The position numbers and the translations under genes are program-made. This document shows, in pieces, positions 7,031-15,875 of a stretch of 21,887 bases of DNA. This DNA is from UBA5905 sp964609975 (lineage in GTDB: Bacteria > Bacillota > Clostridia > Oscillospirales > Acutalibacteraceae), in assembly GCA_964609975.1 (NCBI GenBank), contig CAZSTR010000026.1, positions 1-21,887 of the forward strand, written 5' to 3'. The notes under the pieces were generated by a model. The model ran no database searches. It saw nothing but the letters and a program-made list of their open reading frames with translations, and had not been told where the DNA came from. The first letter of the stretch is position 1. Each line of letters starts with the position of its first letter.

Positions 7031-7059
7031 CGGGCGGTTTCCAAGCCGGAGACCGCCCG
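7031..7059 (+). other. Intergenic hairpin between ybeY and era
   Basis: CGGGCGGTTTCC (7031-7042) pairs with GGAGACCGCCCG (7048-7059), giving a 12-bp stem with one G-T pair and a five-base loop. Only CTTTCG follows, so it lacks the U-tract of an intrinsic terminator. It is more likely an RNA-stability or processing element, or a weak attenuator, within the operon. Confidence 0.6.
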
Positions 7060-7081
7060 CTTTCGTGAAAAAGGAGTATGT

Positions 7082-7984
7082 ATGAAGACAAAATCGGCCT
7101 TTATCGCCCTTGTGGGGCGTCCCAATGTGGGAAAATCCTCGTTGCTCAACGCGCTGGTCGGGAAAAAGGTGGCTATCGTTTCGGATAAGCCCCAAACCAC
7201 GCGCACCCGGATTATGGGTGTTGTGACCCGCGCCGAAACCCAGCTGGTTTTTTTGGATACGCCCGGAAACCATAAGCCGCGCACCCGCCTGGGCGATTTC
7301 ATGGTTCGCTCCATCGGCGAGGCTGTGTCCGGCGTGGATGCGGGGGTGCTGGTGATTGAGCCGCGAGCGCAAATTCGGGAGGAGGAGCAGGCGCTGTTGG
7401 AGCAACTGCAAAAGCAGAAAACGCCGATCCTTCTGGCAATCAACAAAATCGACACACTGGAAAATAAGGAGGCTCTGCTGGCGATGATTGAGGCCTGGCG
7501 GGAGCGGGCACAATTCGAAGCGATTCTCCCCCTGTCCGCCAAAACGGGAGAGGGGCTTTCCACGCTTCTCTCCGAGCTGAATGACTTTGCCTTCGACAGC
7601 CCGCACTTTTTCCCGGACGATGTGTCCAGCGACCAGACGGAGCAGGCGCTGGCCGCGGAGGTGATTCGGGAAAAGATGCTGTTGCTTCTGCGCCAGGAAA
7701 TTCCCCATGGAATCGCCGTGGCGATTGAGCGCATGGGCGAGCGAGAAACGGAAAAGGGGTCGATTTTGGATATTGACGCCTATATTTATTGTGAGCGGGA
7801 CAGCCACAAGGGCATGGTCATCGGCAAAAAAGGCGCGATGCTGAAGGAAATTGCCTCTCAGGCGCGTCTGGAGCTGGAGCAGCTCTTCGACACCCGCGTC
7901 AATTTGCAATGCTGGGTCAAGGTGAAGGAGGATTGGCGCAATCGCCAGGGCTTTTTGAACGGACTGGGCTATAAGCTGAACTGA
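7082..7984 (+). CDS. era: GTPase Era
   Basis: A 300-residue GTPase that binds the 3' end of 16S rRNA and assists 30S subunit assembly. The G motifs are in order: G1 GRPNVGKS (12-19), G2 QTTRTR, G3 DTPG (about 59-62), G4 NKID (about 121-124) and G5 SAKTG. A C-terminal KH domain follows, containing GMVIGKKGAMLKEI. ATG 7082 has AAAGGAG at 7069-7075 six bases upstream. The ATG at 7078 is out of frame. It lies downstream of ybeY, a partner in rRNA maturation, separated only by the hairpin at 7031-7059. Complete, with all motifs intact. Confidence 0.97.
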   Translation: MKTKSAFIALVGRPNVGKSSLLNALVGKKVAIVSDKPQTTRTRIMGVVTRAETQLVFLDTPGNHKPRTRLGDFMVRSIGEAVSGVDAGVLVIEPRAQIREEEQALLEQLQKQKTPILLAINKIDTLENKEALLAMIEAWRERAQFEAILPLSAKTGEGLSTLLSELNDFAFDSPHFFPDDVSSDQTEQALAAEVIREKMLLLLRQEIPHGIAVAIERMGERETEKGSILDIDAYIYCERDSHKGMVIGKKGAMLKEIASQARLELEQLFDTRVNLQCWVKVKEDWRNRQGFLNGLGYKLN

Positions 7985-8071
7985 CGGCTGAAAAACGCGG
8001 CAAAGCCAGAATTTGCCGGCGGGATGCTGTCCGTCTCCGGGCACACTAACGGAGAGAGGAGCGTGGACAGC

Positions 8072-8269
8072 ATGGACGAGGAGCAGCAGCTTTGGCAAAA
8101 GTTTTTGCACAGCGGTCGGGTGGTGGATTATTTGCGCTATCGGGGGCTTTCGGTGCCCGGAGCGACCGCTGCGGTGGAAGGAGAGAAGCCGGATGGCCGG
8201 GGAGACAAAACAGCATTTGATAACCGAGGGACTGGTTCTGCGGGAATATCCCACGGTGGCGGAGAATGA
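8072..8269 (+). CDS. YqzL-like small protein overlapping recO
   Basis: A 65-residue frame between era and recO, the position taken by yqzL in Bacillus. The first ~45 residues (MDEEQQLWQKFLHSGRVVDYL) share the W-x2-F-x2-(S/T)-G-x-(V/I)-x2-YL pattern I associate with YqzL-like proteins, of unknown function. GGAGAGAGGA at 8051-8060 precedes either GTG 8063 or ATG 8072. ATG is favoured by family shape. The last ~25 codons run 77 bases into recO in another frame and are rich in glycine and polar residues. They look unconserved, so the true end may have been altered by a small indel. The recO ribosome binding site lies inside this gene, which suggests coupled translation. Confidence 0.55.
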   Translation: MDEEQQLWQKFLHSGRVVDYLRYRGLSVPGATAAVEGEKPDGRGDKTAFDNRGTGSAGISHGGGE

Positions 8270-8948
8270 CCGGTTCGTGGCGATTTTGACGCGGGAGCGG
8301 GGGCTTTTGCGCGCCAGCGCCCGCGGCGCGAAGCGCATCAACAGCCGCTCCGGCGCCGGAACACAGCCTTTGTGCTTCGCCCGGTTTCATCTGATTCCCG
8401 GACGGGATAAATATATCGTGGAGGATGCACAGCCCATCGAGCTGTTTTTTCCTCTGCGCCGAGATGTGGAGCGGCTGGCGCTGGCGCAATATTTTTGCGA
8501 GCTTTGCCTGCACATGACGCCCACAGACGCGCCGGCGGAGGAGCATTTGCGGCTGTTGCTCAACGGCCTGCACTATCTCGCCGGCGGTCAGAAGGAGCCG
8601 GCGCTTGTGAAGGCGGTTGTGGAAGGGCGTCTTCTGTGCTTGGAGGGATATATGCCGGAGTTGACTGGTTGTTGCCGCTGCGGCAACGGAGAAGGACCTT
8701 TTTCCTTCTCCCCGGCGGAGGGAACTCTGTTTTGTGTCGCCTGTCCGCCGCCGGCGGATGGGCTGGCGGTGACGCCGGGGATGCTGGCGGCTCTGCGGCA
8801 TATTCTGTACGGCGTGTTTGATCGCTGCTTCGCCTTTTTTCTTCCGGCGGAGGAGCTTTCCCGGCTGGCGGAGCTGACCGAGCGTTTTTTGTTGCAGCAG
8901 GTGCCGCGCCGCTATGCTACGCTGGATTTTTATCATTCGCTTACATAA
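8193..8948 (+). CDS. recO: DNA repair protein RecO
   Basis: A 251-residue mediator of RecFOR recombination. It loads RecA on SSB-coated single-stranded DNA and anneals strands. The N-terminal OB-fold includes EGLVLREYPTVAENDRFVAIL and GLLRASARGAKR. A helical region follows, with a zinc site formed by Cys160/161, Cys163, Cys181 and Cys184. The frame is open from 8013, but ATG 8193 is chosen because AAGGAG at 8178-8183 precedes it by nine bases and homology begins at residue 7 or so. The longer N terminus is a shadow of the yqzL-like gene. It ends 15 bases before mutS2. Complete. Confidence 0.94.
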   Translation: MAGETKQHLITEGLVLREYPTVAENDRFVAILTRERGLLRASARGAKRINSRSGAGTQPLCFARFHLIPGRDKYIVEDAQPIELFFPLRRDVERLALAQYFCELCLHMTPTDAPAEEHLRLLLNGLHYLAGGQKEPALVKAVVEGRLLCLEGYMPELTGCCRCGNGEGPFSFSPAEGTLFCVACPPPADGLAVTPGMLAALRHILYGVFDRCFAFFLPAEELSRLAELTERFLLQQVPRRYATLDFYHSLT

Positions 8949-8963
8949 AACAGGAGAGATTGT

Positions 8964-11354
8964 ATGCAACGGGATTTTCTGGCTCTGGAATTGGAAAAAA
9001 TACTGGATTTGCTGGCGGGGGAGACCGGCTGTGAGGACGCAGCCCGTCTGGCGCGGGAGTTGCGTCCTCGGACGGAGCTGGCGCTGGTGGAGCGGCTGGT
9101 GGAGGAGACGGACGCCGCCTGTCGGCTGACGGCCGCCTTCGGTAGTCCCTCCTTCGGGCGCATGACCAATGTGACCAACGCTCTGCGCCGGGCGGAGGCG
9201 GGTGCCTGTCTGTCGCTGGCGGAGTTCTTGCGGCTGGCCGAAACCCTGCGAGTGATTCGCTCGCTGAAGGAATGGCGGGCGCATTGCGAGGGCGTTTCGA
9301 CGGTACTGGATGACCGATTTTCCGTGCTTGTGTCAAACAAATATCTGGAGGATAAAATCAACGCTACCGTTCTTGGCGAGGAGGAGATTGCCGACGACGC
9401 GTCGCCGGAGCTGCGGGAAATCCGGCGAAAAATGAAGGCGGCCTCGGCGCGGGTGCGGGAACGGCTGGATCAGCTGATTCATTCCGCCGCCTATCAAAAG
9501 GCTTTGCAGGATCCGATTGTCACCATTCGCGGCGGGCGCTTCGTGGTGCCGGTAAAGGCGGAGCATCGGGGCGAAATCGCCGGGCTTGTGCATGACACCT
9601 CCGCCTCCGGCGCGACGGTGTTCGTGGAGCCGATGGGGGTCGTGGAGGCGAACAACGAGCTGCGGGTGCTGACCTCCCGCGAGGAGGCGGAAATCGAGCG
9701 GATTCTCCGGGAGCTGTCGGCAGAGGCGGGAACCTTCGCCACCGCGATTATCGCCGATTATGAAATCGTCGTGGAGCTGAATTTGATTTTTGCGAAGGCG
9801 CGTCTGGCCCACCGGATGGGAGCGATGAAGCCCGCCTTGTCCGATGACGGCCATACGGTGTTGCACAAAGCGCGCCATCCGCTGATTGATGCGAAGCGGG
9901 TGGTGCCGGTGGATGTGGAGCTGGGCGGCGAATTCGACACGCTGGTGATCACCGGACCGAACACGGGCGGAAAAACCGTGACGCTGAAGACGCTGGGGCT
10001 GTTAACGCTGATGACCATGTGCGGCTTGCTTGTGCCGGTGAGCGATGGAAGCCGCGTTTCGGTGTTCGACCGGGTGCTGGTGGACATCGGAGACGAGCAG
10101 TCCATCGAGCAGTCGCTCTCCACCTTTTCGGCGCACATGACGAATGTGATTCGCATTTTGAAGCAGACGGACGGGCACAGTCTGGTGCTATTGGATGAGC
10201 TGGGCGCCGGCACAGACCCGGTGGAGGGCGCGGCGCTGGCGGTGGCGATTTTGGAACAGCTTCGCCGGCGGGGAGCGCGTATCGGTGCGACCACGCACTA
10301 TGCGGAGCTGAAGGCCTATGCCATCCACACAGTTGGCGTAGAAAACGCCAGCTGTGAGTTCGATGTGGCCTCTCTGCGGCCAACCTATCGGCTGCTCATC
10401 GGTGTGCCCGGCCGCTCCAATGCCTTTGCCATCACCGAGCGCTTGGGAATGGATAGAACGATTGTGGACGAGGCGCGGGCGCTGGTGTCCGGCGACGACC
10501 AGCGTCTGGAGGAGGTTGTGGCCCGGCTGGATAACCGCCGCCGAGAGTTAGAGGAGCAGCTGCGCCGCACGGCGGACGCCGAGCAACGCTCTCGCCGGGC
10601 GGCGGAACAGGCAGAGGAAAAGCTGCGTGACATCGAGGAACGCCGCCAGAAGGAAATCGAGGAGGGACGCCGTCAGGCGCGCCAAATCGTGGACAAAACC
10701 CGTTCCATGGCGGATCAGCTTATGACGGAGCTGGAAGCCCTTCGCCGGGAAAGGGAATCCACAGCTTTCGCCGAAAAAACCCGTCAGGCGCGCGGCCAGC
10801 TACGGGCGCAGCTGCGCCAGATGGAGGAGACGGCGGACCCGGTGGAGAAGCGTTCCGCGCCGGCGGCGACGCCGTTGCAGGAGGTGCATCTCGGCGACCG
10901 GGTACAGCTGGCGGACATGGGGCTGGAGGCCACCGTCACCAAGCTCCCGGATCGCAACGGAATGGTGGAGGTGCAGGCGGGGGCGATACGCACCCGCACA
11001 CCGCTGGCGAATTTGCGGCTGTATACCTCCCGCCGTGCCGAGAAAAAGGGGCGGACGGTGACGCCTGCGGCGGCGCGTCCGTCGGGGCTGGAATCCCGCA
11101 TGGCTCGGTCGGTGGAAACTGATTTGGATTTGCGGGGACAAACCGTCGAGGAGGCTCTGCTGGCGGTAGACCGTTTTCTGGATAATGCGGTGATGTGCGG
11201 ATTGGAGCGGGTGACGGTGATTCACGGAAAGGGCACTGGTACGCTGCGGGCAGCGGTGCAACAGCACCTCAAGGGACATCGCCAGGTGAAGGGCTTTCGG
11301 CTGGGAGTATACGGCGAAGGTGAAAACGGCGTCACGGTTGTGGAGCTGAAATAA
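8964..11354 (+). CDS. mutS2: Endonuclease MutS2
   Basis: A 796-residue MutS homologue without the mismatch-recognition domain. In Firmicutes it is linked to suppression of recombination and, more recently, to rescue of collided ribosomes. In order there are the core/clamp region, Walker A TGPNTGGKT (about 329-337), Walker B LVLLDELGAGTDP (about 405-417), a long charged coiled coil (about 515-625), a KOW-like linker and a C-terminal Smr nuclease domain with DLDLRG (about 719) and HGKGTGTLR (about 753). Both ATPase and Smr motifs are intact. ATG 8964 has AGGAGA at 8952-8957. It is the last gene of the plus-strand block and meets dnaE head-on. Confidence 0.97.
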   Translation: MQRDFLALELEKILDLLAGETGCEDAARLARELRPRTELALVERLVEETDAACRLTAAFGSPSFGRMTNVTNALRRAEAGACLSLAEFLRLAETLRVIRSLKEWRAHCEGVSTVLDDRFSVLVSNKYLEDKINATVLGEEEIADDASPELREIRRKMKAASARVRERLDQLIHSAAYQKALQDPIVTIRGGRFVVPVKAEHRGEIAGLVHDTSASGATVFVEPMGVVEANNELRVLTSREEAEIERILRELSAEAGTFATAIIADYEIVVELNLIFAKARLAHRMGAMKPALSDDGHTVLHKARHPLIDAKRVVPVDVELGGEFDTLVITGPNTGGKTVTLKTLGLLTLMTMCGLLVPVSDGSRVSVFDRVLVDIGDEQSIEQSLSTFSAHMTNVIRILKQTDGHSLVLLDELGAGTDPVEGAALAVAILEQLRRRGARIGATTHYAELKAYAIHTVGVENASCEFDVASLRPTYRLLIGVPGRSNAFAITERLGMDRTIVDEARALVSGDDQRLEEVVARLDNRRRELEEQLRRTADAEQRSRRAAEQAEEKLRDIEERRQKEIEEGRRQARQIVDKTRSMADQLMTELEALRRERESTAFAEKTRQARGQLRAQLRQMEETADPVEKRSAPAATPLQEVHLGDRVQLADMGLEATVTKLPDRNGMVEVQAGAIRTRTPLANLRLYTSRRAEKKGRTVTPAAARPSGLESRMARSVETDLDLRGQTVEEALLAVDRFLDNAVMCGLERVTVIHGKGTGTLRAAVQQHLKGHRQVKGFRLGVYGEGENGVTVVELK

Positions 11355-11366
11355 AAGAAAAGCGAA

Positions 11367-11406
11367 AAAGTGGACAGTGACTTTCGAAAAAGTCACCGTC
11401 CACTTT
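11367..11406. terminator. Terminator hairpin between convergent mutS2 and dnaE
   Basis: AAAGTGGAC-A-GTGACTTT (11367-11384) pairs with AAAGTCAC-C-GTCCACTTT (11389-11406) across a CGAA loop, with one mismatch. On the minus strand it is followed by a T-rich run, giving a good terminator for dnaE. On the plus strand the U-tract is short (CTTTG), so termination of mutS2 may be weaker. Confidence 0.8.
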
Positions 11407-11419
11407 GCGGTATAGGGGG

Positions 11420-14400
11420 TTATTTGAGAAGGGCTACATTGTCCGGGCCGAGGGTGCGGCGCAGCTCCTCCAACAGCACCGGCTGGGGGTCTATCCACCA
11501 ATCGGCGGGGGTGCGCACCAGCTTTCCGGTGTCCTCGAAGCGCAGATACACCGGCGTTTCCCCTTCGAAAACCTGCAAAAGTCGCTGGGTGCGGCGATAG
11601 AGCAGACCCCTATTTTCCGGCAGGCGCAGATACAGCCCCGGATGGGCGGCGGTTCGGGCGGGGGGCGCTTGCTCCGTGGAAACGGCGGAGGATGCGGGTT
11701 CGACCCGCTCGCACAACAGCTTCGCGCCCCGCTCCTCCTGGATGTCCAGGCGGCCGTGAATGAGAAAAGCCTGTCCTCCTTGCAGAAAGCTCTCATATTG
11801 AGCCAGCTGCTTCGGAAACAGCACACCCTCAACGGAGCCGAACAAATCCTCCAGCTGGAGGGCGGCCATGCGGGCGCCGGATTTGGTTTGCTGTATGCGC
11901 ACCGAGCCGATGAGGCACAAAAGGCGCACTTGCGCCCCGTCCCGATAGGCGCCGGTTTCCTCCTCAACGGCGGTGTGGATGCGATCCAGCCGATCCAGAT
12001 GCATAGCCTTATAGTGGGCGGCATAGGGGGTTAGCGGATGGCCGGAAAGATACATCCCGGTGGCCTCTTTTTCCATTTGCAGGCGCTCGTTGAAGGAAAG
12101 CTCCGGAAGCTCCGGAACGGGGATGGGAACTTCTCCCTGCTCCTCTGCTCCGTCGAAAAAGCCCATTTGTCCCTCCACCAGTGAACGCCCCTGGCTGTCC
12201 AGCTGGTCGAGAATAAGGGGTGCCATCTGGAGCATCTGGCGGCGGTTGAGGCCGAGGCCGTCCAGCGCGCCGCAACGGATGAGACTGTCCACGCCGGGGC
12301 GGTTGAATTCCCGCTGGCCGCTGAGCCGTCTGCAAAAGCTGTAAAAGCCGGTATAGGGGCCGCCCTTTTCCCGCTCGCGGGTGAGTGCGTCCACAAAGCC
12401 CTGGCCGATGTTTTTCACCGACAGGAGGCCGAAGCGAATATGGTCGCCGGCGACTTGAAAATCGGCGCCGCTTTCGTTGACGGTGGGCGGGAGCACGGAA
12501 ATCCCCATCCGCTCGCTTTCGCGGATATAGGTGATCACCTGACTGCTACCGAAAACGCTGGTCAGCAGGGCGGCCATATATTCTTTGGGATACAGACATT
12601 TGAGATAGGCCGTCTGATAGGCCACAAGGGCGTAGGCGGCGGCGTGGGATTTGTTGAAGGCATAGGAGGCGAAGGCGGACATTTCGTTAAAAATGGCATC
12701 GGCCGTTTTTAACGGAACGCCCCGGCGCACACAGCCTTCCACCAGCACTTTTCCCTGTTCATCCAACAGACCGTGGATGAACACAGAACGCTCCTGTTCC
12801 ATCACATCGTGCTTCTTTTTCGCCATGGCGCGGCGCACCAGGTCGGCGCGGCCGAGCGAATAGCCCGCCAGCGCCCGGAACACCTGCATCACCTGCTCCT
12901 GATAGACGATACAGCCATAGGTGACCTCCAAAATCGGCTTGAGCAGGGGATGGGCGTATTGAATACGCTCCGGGTGGCGGCTGTTTTCGATATAGCGGGG
13001 GATGGAGTCCATCGGGCCGGGGCGGTATAGAGAAATGACCGCAATCAAATCCTCGAAGCGGGTGGGGTGCAGCTGCATGAGCACCCGTTTCAGGCCGCCG
13101 GATTCCATTTGGAACACGCCGTCGCTTTGGCCGGCGGCCAGCATGGAATATACCCGTGGCTCGTCCAGCGGGATGGTCTGTACATCGAAAAGAGGGGAGT
13201 GGGCGCGAATCATGCGCTGGGCGTCGGCGATCACTGTCAGGTTGCGCAGACCGAGAAAATCCATTTTCAGAATTCCCAGCTCCTCCAAATTATGCATGGG
13301 ATACTGGGTGGCAACGGCGTCCCGATTCATGCACAGGGGCACGAAATCGCTCACCGGCTGGGGGGCAATCACCACGCCGGCGGCATGGGTGGAAGCGTTG
13401 CGGGGCATCCCCTCCACCTTTTTGGCCATTTTCAAAAGCTGGTTCACCTGGGGGTCCTGCTCCGCCAGTTCCCGCAGCTTCGGCGTGGTTTCCAGCGCCT
13501 TTTCCAGCGTCATGTCCAGCGCCCGCGGAATCAGCTTCGCCACCCGGTCGCCGGTGGCATAGGGAAGCCCCATGGCGCGGGCCACATCCCGCACGGCGGC
13601 TCTGGCGGCCATGGTGACGAAGGTGACGATTTGCGCCACTCGGTCGGCGCCGTATTTTTCGATGACATAGTCGATGACCCGCTGGCGCTTTTCGGTGCAG
13701 AAATCCACATCGAAATCCGGCATGCTCACGCGCTCCGGGTTGAGAAAGCGCTCGAAAAGCAGGTCATATTGCAACGGGTCGATTTGGGTGATGCCCAGGC
13801 AATAGGCACAAAGACTGCCGGCACCGCTTCCCCGTCCAGGGCCGACCGGAATGTCATGGGTTTTCGCATAGTGCACATAATCGGCCACAATCAGAAAATA
13901 ATCCGCATAGCCCATGTGTTGGATGACCGACAGCTCATATTCCAGCCGTTCGACCGTCTCTTTTGGCGGATTTTCTCCGTATAGGCGGGTCATTCCCTGG
14001 CGGCAGAGTGTTTTCAGGTAGCGGTTGCTGTCGCCGCCGGGGGCATCGAAGGTGGGAAGTTTCAACTGGCCGAATTCCAGCTCCACCCGACAGCGCTCGG
14101 CGATTTTTTTCGTGTTTTTCAGCGCTTCGGGATGGGCGGGGAACAGGGCGGCCATTTCGTCGCCGGATTTGAGATAGAATTCCTCGGTTTCGAAGCAAAG
14201 GGGGCTTGGCTCTTGGAGGGTGGTGGCGGTTTGGATACAACAGAGCACCCGTTGCATGAGCGCGTCCTCCCGCGTGAGATAATGCACATCGTTCGTGCAC
14301 ACCAGCGGCAGGCCGATTTCCGCAGACAGCCGGAGAAGACCGTCGTTGACGGTCTTTTGCTCCGGCATGGCTTGGCCGTCGCCGTCATGGTCTTGCAGCT

Positions 14401-14920
14401 CAAGATAAAAATGCTCCTCGCCGAAAAGCGTCGCATACCACCGGGCGGTGGCGCGGGCGGCAGAAAAATCTCCCCGCAAAATCAGCTGGGGGATTTCGCC
14501 GGCCAAGCAGGCGGAAAGGGCGATCAGTCCCTCATGATGCTGTTCGAGCAGCTCCCGATCGATGCGGGGGCGGATATAAAACCCCTCGGTCCAGGCGGCG
14601 GACACCAGCTTTACAAGGTTTTGATAGCCGGTGTTGTTTTCGCACAGGAGCACAAGGTGGTAATACCGGCTGTCTGTGCCGTGTACCTTATCTAGGCGGG
14701 AGCGGGCGGCCACATACACCTCGCATCCGAGAATGGGGCGAATTCCCTGTCGCTGACATTCTTTATAAAAATCCACGACGCCATACATGACGCCGTGGTC
14801 GGTGATGGCAACGGCGGTTTGGCCGAGGGCCTTGGCGCGTTGCACCAAGGCCGGAATACGGCAGGCGCCGTCCAGCAGACTGTATTCGCTGTGCACATGC
14901 AAATGAACAAAATCGGTCAT
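11420..14920 (-). CDS. dnaE: DNA polymerase III subunit alpha, DnaE
   Basis: A 1166-residue replicative polymerase. The PHP domain opens with HLHVHSEYSLLDG (His6, His8, His10). The catalytic aspartates lie in PDFDVDFC (about 400) and in KMDFLGLRNL (about 552). The usual (HhH)2 region precedes QMGFF, a likely beta-clamp-binding motif starting at Gln918. An OB-fold (RLLCLIGSVRIQQTKSG) lies near residue 1000. Most Firmicutes also have PolC as the main enzyme, with DnaE extending primers; PolC would lie elsewhere. ATG 14920 has an AAAGGA ribosome binding site and follows whiA by 23 bases, so it is the last gene of the minus-strand block. Complete, with no disrupted motifs. Confidence 0.97.
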   Translation of the reverse strand: MTDFVHLHVHSEYSLLDGACRIPALVQRAKALGQTAVAITDHGVMYGVVDFYKECQRQGIRPILGCEVYVAARSRLDKVHGTDSRYYHLVLLCENNTGYQNLVKLVSAAWTEGFYIRPRIDRELLEQHHEGLIALSACLAGEIPQLILRGDFSAARATARWYATLFGEEHFYLELQDHDGDGQAMPEQKTVNDGLLRLSAEIGLPLVCTNDVHYLTREDALMQRVLCCIQTATTLQEPSPLCFETEEFYLKSGDEMAALFPAHPEALKNTKKIAERCRVELEFGQLKLPTFDAPGGDSNRYLKTLCRQGMTRLYGENPPKETVERLEYELSVIQHMGYADYFLIVADYVHYAKTHDIPVGPGRGSGAGSLCAYCLGITQIDPLQYDLLFERFLNPERVSMPDFDVDFCTEKRQRVIDYVIEKYGADRVAQIVTFVTMAARAAVRDVARAMGLPYATGDRVAKLIPRALDMTLEKALETTPKLRELAEQDPQVNQLLKMAKKVEGMPRNASTHAAGVVIAPQPVSDFVPLCMNRDAVATQYPMHNLEELGILKMDFLGLRNLTVIADAQRMIRAHSPLFDVQTIPLDEPRVYSMLAAGQSDGVFQMESGGLKRVLMQLHPTRFEDLIAVISLYRPGPMDSIPRYIENSRHPERIQYAHPLLKPILEVTYGCIVYQEQVMQVFRALAGYSLGRADLVRRAMAKKKHDVMEQERSVFIHGLLDEQGKVLVEGCVRRGVPLKTADAIFNEMSAFASYAFNKSHAAAYALVAYQTAYLKCLYPKEYMAALLTSVFGSSQVITYIRESERMGISVLPPTVNESGADFQVAGDHIRFGLLSVKNIGQGFVDALTREREKGGPYTGFYSFCRRLSGQREFNRPGVDSLIRCGALDGLGLNRRQMLQMAPLILDQLDSQGRSLVEGQMGFFDGAEEQGEVPIPVPELPELSFNERLQMEKEATGMYLSGHPLTPYAAHYKAMHLDRLDRIHTAVEEETGAYRDGAQVRLLCLIGSVRIQQTKSGARMAALQLEDLFGSVEGVLFPKQLAQYESFLQGGQAFLIHGRLDIQEERGAKLLCERVEPASSAVSTEQAPPARTAAHPGLYLRLPENRGLLYRRTQRLLQVFEGETPVYLRFEDTGKLVRTPADWWIDPQPVLLEELRRTLGPDNVALLK

Positions 14921-14943
14921 GAAGGCGCCATCCTTTCGTTGCG

Positions 14944-15855
14944 TTATTCGGTTTCGCTTTGCTCCTCCGCCAGCGTCAGCAGACGCTGGAGACGGTGGTT
15001 GACCCCGCTGCGAGATAGGGGCGGCTCCAACGCCTCGCCCAGCTCTCGCAGGGAAAGGTCAGGATGCTCCATCCGTAACCGGGCCAACTCCTGAAGCTGG
15101 GGAGAAAGCTCTCTCAAACGGCCGCTTTCCTCCAGCCGGCGCAGGGCTCCAATTTGCGTGGCGGCGGCGGCAACGGTCTTGTCAATGTTGGCGCTGTCGC
15201 AGTTCATGCGACGGTTAGCCTCGTTGCGGATGCTTTTCACCATTTTCACATTCATCATTTCGAGGGAGCCGCGGCAGGCGCCCAAATAGGTCAGGCAGTC
15301 CTCGATGCGGCCGCTCTCCTTGAGATAAATTACATAGCTTCCGGCACGGCTGACGATTTTCGCCGGGAAGCCAACCTCCCGCAGCAGCGCCGCCAAATCC
15401 CGGCTGAAATTATAATGGGGAACGCAGAATTCCAAATGATAATCTCGCGCCGGGTCGGTCACCGCACCGCAGGTGAGAAAGGCGCCCTTCAAATAGGCGC
15501 GGGCGCAGTCCTCGCAATCCAGCACCGCCCGGTTGAGTCGCAGGGACACTGCCGTATGACCATGGCCGAAGCGTTCCAGAATCTTTTTCCGCTCCTCCGG
15601 CTGCGGAAAGGAGCGGGTATATAGGCGGGTGCGCCGTTGCAGCTCACCGGAGAGCGGCGGGGCGCATTGGCAAATGCGGGGTATTAGATGGGCGTATAGC
15701 CCGGCCACCTCGGGAAGCTCGGTTTGCAGAGAAATATCCCCTCTGGAAAAGGCGTGCCCACATTCCAGCATCCCATAGGCCAGCGCTCCGCGACAGCAAA
15801 GCTTGTCTGGAAGCTGGGCGGCAAGCTCTTTTTTAACATCAGCGGAAAACGACAT
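14944..15855 (-). CDS. whiA: DNA-binding protein WhiA
   Basis: A 303-residue protein with an N-terminal LAGLIDADG homing-endonuclease-like fold that has lost nuclease activity, and a C-terminal helix-turn-helix (LSLRELGEALEPPLSRSGVNH). SFSADVKKEL at the start and RRMNCDSANIDKT in the middle are family signatures. In Streptomyces it controls sporulation septation. In Firmicutes it affects cell division and chromosome segregation. ATG 15855 has AAAGGAGTGAG upstream. It lies 20 bases after murB. The rapZ and yvcK genes that often stand between murB and whiA in Firmicutes are absent here. Confidence 0.95.
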   Translation of the reverse strand: MSFSADVKKELAAQLPDKLCCRGALAYGMLECGHAFSRGDISLQTELPEVAGLYAHLIPRICQCAPPLSGELQRRTRLYTRSFPQPEERKKILERFGHGHTAVSLRLNRAVLDCEDCARAYLKGAFLTCGAVTDPARDYHLEFCVPHYNFSRDLAALLREVGFPAKIVSRAGSYVIYLKESGRIEDCLTYLGACRGSLEMMNVKMVKSIRNEANRRMNCDSANIDKTVAAAATQIGALRRLEESGRLRELSPQLQELARLRMEHPDLSLRELGEALEPPLSRSGVNHRLQRLLTLAEEQSETE

Positions 15856-15875
15856 AGCCTCACTCCTTTTTCGGG

